A stretch of DNA of 64,000 nt from Clostridiales bacterium (GTDB lineage Bacteria; Bacillota; Clostridia; Christensenellales; UBA1242). Of this stretch, positions 48,544 to 57,563 are shown one piece after another (the first letter of the stretch is position 1; every line of letters begins with the position of its first letter). Under the pieces are notes generated by a model that worked only from the letters and a program-made list of their open reading frames with translations, was not told the DNA's origin and did no database searches. The DNA lies in the NCBI GenBank assembly GCA_003522085.1, contig DPGI01000005.1:1-64000 (forward strand), written 5' to 3'. Made by a program: the position numbers and the translations under genes.

Positions 48544-50199
48544 ATGAACAACAAAGTAAAAGTAACCTTCCTTGGCGGGGTGGGTGAAATCGGAAAAAAT
48601 ATGACCGCCATTGAATACAACGACGAAATAATCGTAATCGACGCAGGACTCACATTCCCAGGCGAAGACTTGCCGGGTGTTGACGTTGTTATTCCGGACA
48701 TAAGCTATTTAAAAGCAAACAAAGACAAGGTTAAAGCCATAATTTTGACACACGGCCACGAAGACCACATCGGTGCACTTCCATTTGTGTTAAACGAAAT
48801 CAACGTTCCAATTTATGGCTCACGCCTTACACTTGCTCTTGTTGAAAACAAGATGCGTGAATATGAAAAAATCAAATACAAAGCCATTTCTGTAAAGCCT
48901 AAAAACGTGCTTAAACTTGGCTCATTCACAATCGAATTTATCAAAGTAAGCCACTCAATCGCGGGCTCGCTTGCTCTTTGCATAACAACCCCAGTGGGCA
49001 ACATCTTACACACAGGTGACTTTAAGATTGATTTTGAACCTATCGACGGCGTTATGACCGACCTTGCTCGTATTGGCGAACTTGGCAAACGCGGAATCAA
49101 ACTTTTGCTTTGCGAAAGCACAAACGTTACAAGAAAGGGCTATTCGATGAGTGAACGTTCGGTTGGAAGAACGCTTAACACAATTTTTGAAAAGAACCCT
49201 GACAAACGTCTTTTTATCGCAACATTCGCATCAAACATTCACCGTTTGCAACAAATTCTCGACCTTGCTGAAAAATACGGCAGAAAAGTTGCTTTCACCG
49301 GCCGCAGCATGATCAACGTCAGTGAAGTTGCAATGAAAATTGGCGAACTTACTTACAAAAAAGAAAACATTATTGACATCGACAAAGTCGACAAATATGA
49401 AGACAAAGAACTTTTGATTGTCACCACAGGCAGCCAAGGCGAGCCAATGAGTGCGCTCACCAGAATGGCAGCAGGTGAGTTTAAGAAAATTAAACTCCGC
49501 GAAAACGACCTTATCGTATTTTCTGCTTCGCCAATCCCAGGCAATGAAAAATATGTCTACAACGTAATCAACGCACTTTACAAGCTTGGTGCTGACGTAA
49601 TTTACGACGAACTTGCCGAAGTTCACGCATCAGGCCACGCCTGCCAAGAAGAACTTAAAACAATCCATGCACTTGCAAAGCCTGAATTCTTTATCCCAGT
49701 GCACGGCGAATATCGTCACCTTCGCATGCACTCGTTGCTCGCACAACAACTTGGAATGCAACAGCGCAACATCATTTTGCCATCACTTGGAATGCAAGTG
49801 GAACTTGGCGCAAACTCAATGAAGCAATGCGGCTTTGTTACAGCTGGTCAACGCCTTGTTGACGGGACAGGAATCGGCGACATGGGCAGCAATGTTCTCA
49901 GCGAAAGAAAACAACTTTCTGAAGAAGGCATTTGCGTAGTCGTTGTCGACATCAACAATGTCAGCGGCACAGTGACAAGTGACCCATTCATCATCACACG
50001 TGGTGTGGTTTATCAAGACGAAATGGAAGCCTTTGTCCAAGACGCAAAAGCGGCTATTATCGCATCGTTAAAAGAACAGGATCTCCGCGGAATGGAACCT
50101 GCCGTAATCAAAAACACAATCAAACGAAACATGTCAAACTTTATTTTCAAACGCACAAAACGTCGTCCAATGATTTTGACGATTGTTTCGCTTGACTAA
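48544..50199 (+). CDS. rnj: Ribonuclease J
   Basis: 551 residues. Metallo-beta-lactamase/beta-CASP nuclease that processes and degrades RNA in Firmicutes. THGHEDH (70-75), LHTGDFKID, CESTNVTRKG, the beta-CASP FIATFASNIHRLQQ, TGSQGEPMSALTRMA, and HASGHACQEEL plus PVHGEYRHL complete the two-metal site. SD AAGGAG. The methyltransferase gene follows at 2 nt. An ACTCGC-AAAAA-GCGAGT hairpin lies about 70 nt upstream, without a T-run. Confidence 0.96.
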   Translation: MNNKVKVTFLGGVGEIGKNMTAIEYNDEIIVIDAGLTFPGEDLPGVDVVIPDISYLKANKDKVKAIILTHGHEDHIGALPFVLNEINVPIYGSRLTLALVENKMREYEKIKYKAISVKPKNVLKLGSFTIEFIKVSHSIAGSLALCITTPVGNILHTGDFKIDFEPIDGVMTDLARIGELGKRGIKLLLCESTNVTRKGYSMSERSVGRTLNTIFEKNPDKRLFIATFASNIHRLQQILDLAEKYGRKVAFTGRSMINVSEVAMKIGELTYKKENIIDIDKVDKYEDKELLIVTTGSQGEPMSALTRMAAGEFKKIKLRENDLIVFSASPIPGNEKYVYNVINALYKLGADVIYDELAEVHASGHACQEELKTIHALAKPEFFIPVHGEYRHLRMHSLLAQQLGMQQRNIILPSLGMQVELGANSMKQCGFVTAGQRLVDGTGIGDMGSNVLSERKQLSEEGICVVVVDINNVSGTVTSDPFIITRGVVYQDEMEAFVQDAKAAIIASLKEQDLRGMEPAVIKNTIKRNMSNFIFKRTKRRPMILTIVSLD

Positions 50200-50201
50200 C
50201 A

Positions 50202-50788
50202 TGAAACGCAGCGAAATCAAACAACTTTCAACACAAAAATGGGTGCCTATTCTCCGAGAGAAAAGCGCCGATTTTTTATGTAATTTAATAAAGCAATCTC
50301 AGCCTAAAACCATACTTGAAATCGGCACCTGCCTTGGTTATTCGGGCACGCTAATGCTTTCGATCGCGCCATATGCGCATCTGACAACAGTCGAAATCGA
50401 CACTAACAGTTTTATGCAGGCGCAAAAAATCTTTGCCGACGAAGGCGTCTTAGACCGAGCAACTCTTATAAACGACGACGCAATGAATGTCATCACTGAC
50501 CTTGCTCGTCAGCAAAAAAAGTTTGATTTGATTTTTTTAGATGGTCCTAAAGGGCAGTATTTTAAATATCTTCCATATTTTAAATCAATGTTAAACTTAG
50601 GCGGCTATTTGGTGGCAGACGACGTGCTTTTTCACGGCTATGTAAAACAAGAGAATGTGGGGCATAAACATCGCACAATCGTGAATTCACTTAAAAACTA
50701 TCTTGCCGATCTTGACGCAGATCCTTCTTTTTCGCACGAATTGATTGAAATGGAAGACGGACTCAGTGTTGCTCAGAAAAACATTTAA
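50202..50788 (+). CDS. SAM-dependent O-methyltransferase, TrmR/YrrM-like
   Basis: 195 residues. SAM loop ILEIGTCLGYSGTLML, TVEID, then DLIFLDGPKGQY and GGYLVADDVLFHG: the catechol-O-methyltransferase-like family. In Firmicutes the TrmR branch methylates 5-hydroxyuridine at tRNA position 34. Start ATG 50202 comes 2 nt after the rnj stop, without a good SD, so translation is coupled to rnj. Confidence 0.87.
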
Positions 50789-50794
50789 TATTTG

Positions 50795-50823
50795 TTGGTA
50801 ATTTTGCAGAATTTTGGTAAAAT
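50795..50823 (+). promoter_or_regulatory. Leaderless promoter of the PAP2 gene
   Basis: TTGGTA (50795-50800), 17 bp, TAAAAT (50818-50823), then exactly 6 nt to the ATG at 50830. The -35 box is identical to that of truA. No SD is present. Confidence 0.7.
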
Positions 50824-50829
50824 ATAGTT

Positions 50830-51390
50830 ATGCAATTTGAAGTTGACATAATCACATCTTTGCAAAAAGTGGCAAGCCCGGCATTAACGGTATTTTTTCA
50901 AATAATATCGCTTCTCGGCAGTTATTTAGGATTTATAATCCTATTGCTGGCGTTTTTCATGCTCAATAAAAAGTTTTCATATGTGTTTGGCATATGCTTT
51001 TTAAGCGGGGTTGGGCTTAATTATTTGTTAAAAACAATCATCGCACGCCCACGACCATACGTTTCGCATCCTGAAATTCAAAATCTGACCGACACTCTCG
51101 GCAACAGCATGCCAAGTTCGCACGCGCTTTGTGTGGTCGTGTTGTCCGTGTTTTTATGTTACTATGTGTTTAAAAACACAAAAAGCCCGCTCTGGCGCAG
51201 CATTACGGTGAGCGCAAGTGTGGTTATGATTGCACTTACTTGGACGTCCCGCTTGTATTTAGGTATGCATTATTTGACAGATATTTTAGTTGGCGCTATA
51301 ATAGGCGTTGTAATTTCGGCATTGGGAATTATATACTTAGAGATAAAAGAAAAGAAAAGGAAACAAAATGACTTACTCATCTCACAGTGA
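50830..51390 (+). CDS. PAP2-family membrane phosphatase
   Basis: 186 residues, about five membrane segments. The three phosphatase motifs are clear: KTIIARPRP, SMPSSHA, SRLYLGMHYLTD. Likely acts on undecaprenyl pyrophosphate or phosphatidylglycerol phosphate. Its end overlaps the tsaE start by 23 nt. Confidence 0.92.
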   Translation: MQFEVDIITSLQKVASPALTVFFQIISLLGSYLGFIILLLAFFMLNKKFSYVFGICFLSGVGLNYLLKTIIARPRPYVSHPEIQNLTDTLGNSMPSSHALCVVVLSVFLCYYVFKNTKSPLWRSITVSASVVMIALTWTSRLYLGMHYLTDILVGAIIGVVISALGIIYLEIKEKKRKQNDLLISQ

Positions 51391-51796
51391 GCGCGACACC
51401 ATGGCATTTGCCCAAAAGTTTGCTAAGTCGATAAAAAAAGGCACAATCATCTTGCTTGAAGGCGACTTAGGGGCAGGGAAAACGCACTTTGTAAAAGGTT
51501 TTGCAAAGGGGCTTAAATGCAAAAATATGGTGACAAGCCCAACTTTTACAATTATGAATATATATGATGGCGGAAAATATCCAATCTATCATTTTGATAT
51601 GTATCGTCTTTCAAGCCCCGACGAAGCGGAAGAACTCGGTTTTGACGAACAACTGTCACACGACACGCTTGACGGCGTTACTCTGATTGAGTGGGGCTCA
51701 AATGTCAAAGAAATGATAAAAGAATGGGATTATAAAATCACCATAACAAAATCGCAAAACGAAAATTCTAGATCGATTGAAATCGAAAGGAGATAA
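51368..51796 (+). CDS. tsaE: tRNA t6A synthesis ATPase TsaE
   Basis: 142 residues. Walker A EGDLGAGKTHF, VTSPTFTIMNIY, HFDMYRL, and LIEWGSN are all present. ATPase of the TsaBDE complex that makes N6-threonylcarbamoyladenosine at tRNA position 37. It overlaps the PAP2 gene and lies 4 nt before tsaB. Confidence 0.95.
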   Translation: MTYSSHSERDTMAFAQKFAKSIKKGTIILLEGDLGAGKTHFVKGFAKGLKCKNMVTSPTFTIMNIYDGGKYPIYHFDMYRLSSPDEAEELGFDEQLSHDTLDGVTLIEWGSNVKEMIKEWDYKITITKSQNENSRSIEIERR

Positions 51797-51800
51797 AACT

Positions 51801-52418
51801 ATGCTTGCTATTTCCACAGCAACAAAAAAAGCAATGATAGCCATAAAGGCCAAAGATGTAGAAGTTTTTTCATCACTAGATGCTGATTGCAGACAGTCGG
51901 AAGCAATGATGCAAGAAATACATAATTTGCTTACAAAAAACAATCTTACACTTGCCGACGTGGGCAATTTCGGGCTCGTAACGGGGCCAGGCTCGTTTAC
52001 TGGGCTTCGAATCGGTGCAGCGCTCGTAAAAGGCTTCTGTGCGGGTTTAAAGGGCAGAAAAGTGGCGATTATGCCAACTCTTGAGCTCATGGCGAAACAA
52101 GTTATTAAAGAAGCATCTCCAAAAACCAATTTTACTTGTTATATGAACGCACAAAGTGGACTATACTATTCTGCAACGTTCAACAAAGCAGGCGAAAAAA
52201 TAGTTGATGAACATCTTGTTCCAACTATGGATATATTAAAAGGAAAAGAAGAAAAGTTTTGCCTTGCCGAAGAAAACTTTATTTCATTTGGCGTAACCAT
52301 CACACCACAAACCTTGCTTGAATTTGCTTTGCAGCAAGAAGAGAAGAAAAACATGGTTGAAGGCAAAGATGTATCGGTGAAATACATACGCCGCTCAGCA
52401 GCAGAAGAGAAGATTTAA
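51801..52418 (+). CDS. tsaB: t6A synthesis scaffold protein TsaB
   Basis: 205 residues. ASKHA-like fold with the invariant GPGSFTGLRIG and the N-terminal AISTATKKAM. Partner of TsaD and TsaE. ATG 51801 has AAAGGAGAT upstream. The C-terminal half is less conserved. TsaD and RimI, often adjacent, are not in the window. Confidence 0.93.
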   Translation: MLAISTATKKAMIAIKAKDVEVFSSLDADCRQSEAMMQEIHNLLTKNNLTLADVGNFGLVTGPGSFTGLRIGAALVKGFCAGLKGRKVAIMPTLELMAKQVIKEASPKTNFTCYMNAQSGLYYSATFNKAGEKIVDEHLVPTMDILKGKEEKFCLAEENFISFGVTITPQTLLEFALQQEEKKNMVEGKDVSVKYIRRSAAEEKI

Positions 52419-52488
52419 TGCCGAAAGCACGCTAGTTTTTGGTGCAAAAAGCGACATAAAAATTTCTAAAAAATATACTTAAATTTGC

Positions 52489-52517
52489 TAGACAAGAGGC
52501 GGTCATATAGGTATAAT
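52489..52517 (+). promoter_or_regulatory. Promoter of the zinc-ribbon gene
   Basis: TAGACA (52489-52494), 17 bp, TATAAT (52512-52517), followed by CGGAGG and the ATG at 52540. Confidence 0.7.
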
Positions 52518-52539
52518 TGCAATAGATTTCGGAGGAAAT

Positions 52540-53007
52540 ATGAAAAAAGTAGAATATAAACGTTGTCCAAGATGCGAACTTAATTTTATAAAGAAAAATG
52601 AAAAACTCTGTTCGGTTTGTCAAGCAGAACTTTCAAACAAAGATGAATACATTGATGATGATCTTGAACTTTGCCCAATCTGCAAAACAAACTACATTCA
52701 ACCAGATGAAATTATGTGCTCATCATGCTTAAAAGAACATCAAACTGAAGACGGCGAAGTAAACACGGACTGGACAAAATACATCGACCGCGACGAAGAA
52801 GATGACTACGAAAGCCCAGACGAAGAAACAGGCGAAATGTCATCAGTTACAACACTCGACGACAATGACATTTTAGATGGCGACTTCGACAGCGATATGG
52901 ACTTTGACGATGACATCGACGAAGACCTTGATCTTGACGAAGATCTTGATTATGACGACGATGACGACGATGATGATGAAGACGACGATGACGACGATGA
53001 TGAATAA
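52540..53007 (+). CDS. Two zinc ribbons plus a long acidic tail
   Basis: 155 residues. Four CxxC pairs: CPRC and CSVC (about 9-28), CPIC and CSSC (about 45-66), forming two zinc ribbons. From about 85 on the chain is almost all Asp/Glu, ending in long runs of D. The design resembles RNA-polymerase- or nucleic-acid-associated small proteins with acidic tails (as in RpoE delta), but no family is certain. Expressed from a good promoter with SD CGGAGG. Confidence 0.75.
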   Translation: MKKVEYKRCPRCELNFIKKNEKLCSVCQAELSNKDEYIDDDLELCPICKTNYIQPDEIMCSSCLKEHQTEDGEVNTDWTKYIDRDEEDDYESPDEETGEMSSVTTLDDNDILDGDFDSDMDFDDDIDEDLDLDEDLDYDDDDDDDDEDDDDDDDE

Positions 53008-53137
53008 TCATTTGCGCTGTAAAACTTGCTTAAAGTCACAAATGCACACGCTATAACAAATTCCCATCAATCGCCTTATAGTGCATTTAATATATTAAAA
53101 CAACAAAAAATAAAAAAGTGCATTTTAAAATGACATT

Positions 53138-53170
53138 AAAAAAGAGTCTCAATCTGAGGCTCTTTTCTTT
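53138..53170. terminator. Bidirectional terminator before the large surface gene
   Basis: AAAAAGAG-T-CTCA-ATC-TGAG-G-CTCTTTT hairpin, with A and T runs on either side, between convergent genes. The rest of 53008-53137 holds nothing recognisable. Confidence 0.75.
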
Positions 53171-53174
53171 TTAA

Positions 53175-56100
53175 CTATTTTTTCTTTGTTTTTGATTTGT
53201 CATCTTTTGCCTTTTGGGCTTTGGCCTTGCTTTTGTTTAAAGCGATAATTTTCTTTTCAATCGAAAGCAAGTGGTCAGGAGATGCAAGCATAGCTTTGTG
53301 CTCGCCAAGTTCTTCAATTTGTTTTTGAATCTTAGCACGTTTAGCAGCAAAAGTTCTAAATTCTTTTTCAACTTCGCCAGTGACTCTTCCAGCTTCTCTT
53401 GCTTTTTCAGAAACTTCTTTGTTTTCGGAATCAAGTTCGCTGATTTTGTTTTCGAGTTCAGCAATTTGAGCGTCTACCTTTTCAATTTCAGCCTTTTGAA
53501 CATCTTTTGCTTGGTTTGTTGTAATGTTAGAAGCAGTAGAATTTCTGTCGTATCCTTCTTTGCGTTTCTTGTCTGTTTTCTTGAATTTAACATGACGCAT
53601 GCAGAATCCAACGACTGCAATTATAAGTGCAACAGCAGTGATAAGTGAAGGAATTAAAAGCCACATTGTGTTGTCTGTTGTTTGGCTGTCTTTGTTGCTG
53701 CCATTGTTGCTGTCGTCGTTATTGGTGTCATCATTTGTCGAAGCGGCAGTTTTTGAAGTAAACAAGGTCTTTCCAAATTCTTCTTTTTCACTTGCCCCAG
53801 TGTAAAGGTTTTCTTCGCTGCTTTCCCATGAAATGTCTGTTACATAAGCACAACCTGTTGTGGCCATGCTGTCTGAAACAAGAGAGAATGAGAATTTAGC
53901 ATCTTTTGTTTCGGTTGCTTTAAAGAGAATTGTATATTCTTGCCAGCCATTGTTTGATTTAAGATTTTCGATAAAATCAAATCCATTAATACCAATCTTA
54001 ACGCCATACTTTGCATCTTTCTTAGCATTTGCAGCATCAGGGAAGCTTGTTAATAATCTAAATTTAAGTTTGTAATACTTATCTTTTTCAGTTGAAAGGT
54101 TAAAATTTGATGAAAGTGAATATGTTGATGGTGTGTTAGTCGAAACTACAAGAACATTATTATCAAGAGTTCCATCATCGATAGGGCAGATGTTGCCTTC
54201 TTTGTCGATATATTGAAAGTTTGTGTTGCCTTTGCCCTTTACGATTCCGCCATTTGCAGCACCAATTGAACCGATTTCAACTTTTCCTGTGAAGGCGTTT
54301 GAAGATGAGATAGCGTTGTTTATGCTGCCGTTAGGGTCGAGAGAGAGCATGAATCCTGAAAGGTCAATTTTGTTGCCTTCTGAAGCGTTAAAGGTTTCTT
54401 TTGAAGATGAGTTAAGTTCGACTCTATCAAAGAAAGCATGTCCGGCTGTTTTTTCGTCGCTATTTCCAAGTTCTAAAACAAGTTTAAGTGAGTTTGAAGC
54501 TTCGCCTGCATTGATCAAGCAATTGTATGTTGACCAATTGTCGCTTGAAAGGCCTTTGTCATATCTTAAAACGATTCCGTTTTCGTCAACAACTTTAACA
54601 TTGATTTTTGAGCCTTCGCCCATGGTTTTATATCTAAAAGTAAGGTTGTAATATGTGCTTGCAGAAATTGAGAATGTGCTTGATGTTGCTGATTGGTAAT
54701 CTGCTTTTGAGTTATACATCATAAACACGTTTTCAACGTCAGTAGTTGTTCCGTCCAAAGCGTCGCCAGGGTTTGCAAATTCAAAGCCGCCGGCAGAGAA
54801 GTAAGGTTGATAGATGTTTAAGATTCCCGCTTGTTTTGTTACATTTGCGCTGCTTTGGCTGAGTGTCCAATCTGCAGGTTTAAAAAGTGAAGAGGTGTTT
54901 TTGTCAAGATTGGCTGCCAAGTTAAAGTTTCCGTTTTTTATTGTTCCTTCGTAAGCAGTTGCGGTTTTAAGTTCGAGATAGTTGCCATCTGTCTTAAAGT
55001 CATCGCTTCCAACTCTTTCAACAACGATGTTGTCAATGGCAACGCCACCTTTTGCAAGGTTAGATTCCGATCCAAGGCTAAGCACAAGTTCAATTTGGCT
55101 GTTGTATTTTGAATGACCTTGAACGTAGAAGATCATTTCGCTGTATTCGTTGATAAACTTGTTTGAGCCCTTTCCACTGATTGCAGTAGAGTCTTTCGAG
55201 CAAGGTGTGTAAGAATCAAGATAAGCAAATTCGTCTTTAATCTTTGATGTTTCTCTTGCTTTAACAAGGAAAGTTCCTGCAGTAAGGTCAGCAGTTTTAG
55301 CCCTTACAGTTATTTTGTAAAGTCCGAAAGCCTTGATGTCAACAGGTTGAGAAACAACGCTTACATATCCTTCATTAGCCCACAAAACCATAGATTTTGT
55401 GTTATTTTTTGAAAAATCTGTGCCAGGATAGGTGAGAGAAGTAACGTGTTCAAAGTTACCTTCGTTCATGTCAATAACTCTGGCATGTCCTTTTTCGTTT
55501 TGGTTTTCAATTTTCCAGTCAACCATAGTGTTTACAGCGCCGGTGTTGTCTTTTTCAAAGTCAAAGTTTATTGAAGATGTGTCAATTATGTTTCGATCGT
55601 CAATAGAAGTTGTCTTGAAGTTGTCTCCGTTTTTAATTCTGTGGTTGATGTTTTCATAGTAAGCGTTTTGTGAAAGTTGAACGCCTGAAACTTCATCAAA
55701 GAACACCGCACCTGAAGAAGGCGTGTTTTCATTTCCAAGCCAAAGGTCGATAGTAGATGTTTGAGAAGTATTTCCAGTTGCTACATAGAAATAATAAGTG
55801 CTCCAATTTCTTGAAGTAACATTTTCATAACTAAGTGTAACAACATTGCCTTTTTCGTCTTTAAGACCTGAAAGATAAATAGATCCAAATTCGGTAGCCT
55901 CGTCAAAAGTAGCAGTTTTCATAGAAACTTGAAATTCGTAATATGAATTTGCACTAAGCGAGATAGAGTTTGAATAATATCCTTCGCTTTTTGAACTTGG
56001 CTTATAGTTTGTCGAGTTGGGAGATGAAGAAGCGGAGTTAATCATCAAGATTTTGTTGTCGCTTCCTTTCTTTCCAGGGTTTTCTTTTAAATAATAAATG

Positions 56101-56381
56101 CTTGAGCCATAGCTAGCATAATCCTTGGTAATATCGATAACCATAGTCTTGGCGCCAGTGTTGCCCCATTTTCTTTTCCAACCAGAAAAGTCGCCTTCAA
56201 GGTAAGAACTTGATGTAGCGTTAAAACTGCCGTTAGAGATGGTTACGCTTTGCAGATATTCGCTTTCTGCAGCGCTTGCACTTGAACCACTAATGCTAGG
56301 CAAAGCGGCCAACATAGCGAATGGTGCAGCAAGAGCAAAAATTCCGGCTGAAATTTTTGTGAGTAGTTTCTTTTTTGTCAT
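53175..56381 (-). CDS. Large cell-surface protein with repeated carbohydrate-binding-like domains
   Basis: 1068 residues. Signal peptide (to about 40, ending SASAAES). At least four jelly-roll-like modules follow, each with a variant of 'Y-Y-x-L/F-x-F/V-x-x-K-T' and 'W-x-x-Y-x-F/I/C' (FQVSMKTATF, ITVRAKTADL, LTFRYKTMGE, LKFRLLTSFP; NWSTYYFYV, NWSTYNCLI, GWQEYTILF), as in CBM4_9-type folds. Next come a Thr/Asn/Asp linker, one membrane segment (about 925-950), and a cytoplasmic Lys-rich coiled coil of about 110 residues (KAEIEKVDAQIAELENKISEL). No LPXTG. Single gene with promoter and terminator. Confidence 0.82.
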   Translation of the reverse strand: MTKKKLLTKISAGIFALAAPFAMLAALPSISGSSASAAESEYLQSVTISNGSFNATSSSYLEGDFSGWKRKWGNTGAKTMVIDITKDYASYGSSIYYLKENPGKKGSDNKILMINSASSSPNSTNYKPSSKSEGYYSNSISLSANSYYEFQVSMKTATFDEATEFGSIYLSGLKDEKGNVVTLSYENVTSRNWSTYYFYVATGNTSQTSTIDLWLGNENTPSSGAVFFDEVSGVQLSQNAYYENINHRIKNGDNFKTTSIDDRNIIDTSSINFDFEKDNTGAVNTMVDWKIENQNEKGHARVIDMNEGNFEHVTSLTYPGTDFSKNNTKSMVLWANEGYVSVVSQPVDIKAFGLYKITVRAKTADLTAGTFLVKARETSKIKDEFAYLDSYTPCSKDSTAISGKGSNKFINEYSEMIFYVQGHSKYNSQIELVLSLGSESNLAKGGVAIDNIVVERVGSDDFKTDGNYLELKTATAYEGTIKNGNFNLAANLDKNTSSLFKPADWTLSQSSANVTKQAGILNIYQPYFSAGGFEFANPGDALDGTTTDVENVFMMYNSKADYQSATSSTFSISASTYYNLTFRYKTMGEGSKINVKVVDENGIVLRYDKGLSSDNWSTYNCLINAGEASNSLKLVLELGNSDEKTAGHAFFDRVELNSSSKETFNASEGNKIDLSGFMLSLDPNGSINNAISSSNAFTGKVEIGSIGAANGGIVKGKGNTNFQYIDKEGNICPIDDGTLDNNVLVVSTNTPSTYSLSSNFNLSTEKDKYYKLKFRLLTSFPDAANAKKDAKYGVKIGINGFDFIENLKSNNGWQEYTILFKATETKDAKFSFSLVSDSMATTGCAYVTDISWESSEENLYTGASEKEEFGKTLFTSKTAASTNDDTNNDDSNNGSNKDSQTTDNTMWLLIPSLITAVALIIAVVGFCMRHVKFKKTDKKRKEGYDRNSTASNITTNQAKDVQKAEIEKVDAQIAELENKISELDSENKEVSEKAREAGRVTGEVEKEFRTFAAKRAKIQKQIEELGEHKAMLASPDHLLSIEKKIIALNKSKAKAQKAKDDKSKTKKK

Positions 56382-56411
56382 AAATCACCCTTTTGGTTAA
56401 AATTCAAATTT

Positions 56412-56440
56412 AGTATACAACAAAATTTGGTAATAATCAA
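56412..56440 (-). promoter_or_regulatory. Promoter of the large surface gene
   Basis: On the minus strand TTGATT (56440-56435), 17 bp, TATACT (56417-56412). Confidence 0.7.
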
Positions 56441-56472
56441 ATATTTTTTAATTAAATATAAATAATAATTAC

Positions 56473-56880
56473 ATGAAAAAACAAAAAACATCTAAAAAGG
56501 ACAATCAAAAACATAAAAAGTCGCAAATCGGTAAAAAAATCATGCTGCTGCTTTTGGGAGGCATGATAGGTTTTATCAATGGTTTCTTTGGCGGCGGTGG
56601 TGGAATGATATGCGTTCCCACGTTAGAAAAGGCGCTTAAACTTGACAATAAGCGCGCCCACGCCACGGCCATAGCGGTGATTTTTCCGCTGTCGCTAATT
56701 AGTTGCGCAATATACATATTCAAAGGCAGCATACAGTCGCTTCCGCTGTTGACGGTGGGGCTTGGAGTGCTTGCCGGCGGCATTGCAGGGTCAATTTCGC
56801 TTAAATATATTCCGTCAAAAGTGTTGCGAATAATATTTGCCATAATCATGTTTGTAGGCGGAGTGAGGCTTGTGATATGA
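56473..56880 (+). CDS. TSUP (TauE/SafE) permease, N-terminal half protein
   Basis: 135 residues: a basic N-terminus, then GGMIGFINGFFGGGGGMICVPTL, the first repeat of the TauE/SafE family, and about four membrane segments. The family normally has two such repeats in one chain; here the second is a separate gene overlapping by 4 nt (ATGA). The two probably form a heterodimeric anion exporter. No SD is apparent before the ATG. Confidence 0.85.
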   Translation: MKKQKTSKKDNQKHKKSQIGKKIMLLLLGGMIGFINGFFGGGGGMICVPTLEKALKLDNKRAHATAIAVIFPLSLISCAIYIFKGSIQSLPLLTVGLGVLAGGIAGSISLKYIPSKVLRIIFAIIMFVGGVRLVI

Positions 56881-57242
56881 CGATATTTTTGCAAATACTC
56901 TTTGGAATTTTAGGCGGATTTTTTGGTGGATTAGGCATGGGCGGAGGAACTTTGCTTATTCCTCTTTTAACGATTTTTTTAGGTTTTGACCAACAATTAA
57001 GCCAAGGTATAAACCTACTCACATTTTTAATTATGGCTGTGTTTTCGCTTTACATCCATTCGCGAAATGGACTGATTGAAACGAAAGGAATAGTATGGAT
57101 TATTTTAGGTGGCGTAGTGTTCGCTGTCGGTGGTTCATTTTTAGCGACAATGTTGCCAAGCATGGTTCTTCGCCGCTGCTTTGGAGTCTTTCTTTCAATC
57201 CTAGCAATCTTTGAGTTTATCAAAGCCCTAAAAGAAAAATAA
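56877..57242 (+). CDS. TSUP (TauE/SafE) permease, C-terminal half protein
   Basis: 121 residues: GILGGFFGGLGMGGGTLLIPLL is the second-repeat motif, with four membrane segments. ATGA overlap with the first half gene. Split TSUP pairs occur in several Clostridia; sulfite, sulfonate or other organic anions are typical substrates of the family. Confidence 0.85.
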   Translation: MTIFLQILFGILGGFFGGLGMGGGTLLIPLLTIFLGFDQQLSQGINLLTFLIMAVFSLYIHSRNGLIETKGIVWIILGGVVFAVGGSFLATMLPSMVLRRCFGVFLSILAIFEFIKALKEK

Positions 57243-57325
57243 AGTAAGGTAAAACGAAATTAAAACTGCCTAAATATTGTAAAAATTAAAAACGTATACT
57301 GCGTATGTTTTTTTTATAAAAAAGA

Positions 57326-57355
57326 TGGACAAATGTTTCTTTATTGTGCTATAAT
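57326..57355 (+). promoter_or_regulatory. Promoter of ferredoxin
   Basis: TGGACA (57326-57331), 18 bp, TATAAT (57350-57355); AGAGGAG and the ATG at 57380 follow. Confidence 0.7.
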
Positions 57356-57379
57356 ACGGGCAAGAGGAGCAGTGTTTTT

Positions 57380-57550
57380 ATGATAGTAAATCCAAAAATA
57401 TGTATAGGCTGTGGAACATGTGTTGCTATTTGCCCAGTAGAGGCAATTTCATTTGGCAAAGATGGCAAAGCCGTAATTGATCAAAAAAAATGTATTCATT
57501 GTGGCGGCTGCAAAGCAAGTTGTCCAGTTTCGGCAATAGATGAAGATTAA
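57380..57550 (+). CDS. 2[4Fe-4S] ferredoxin
   Basis: 56 residues with two cluster motifs, CIGCGTCVAICP and CIHCGGCKASCP, the clostridial ferredoxin layout. Probable electron acceptor of PFOR and other oxidoreductases. Start ATG 57380 is set by SD AGAGGAG; upstream in-frame codons lie before the transcription start. The Ppx-like gene follows at 13 nt. Confidence 0.95.
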   Translation: MIVNPKICIGCGTCVAICPVEAISFGKDGKAVIDQKKCIHCGGCKASCPVSAIDED

Positions 57551-57563
57551 AAGGGGATAAAAC

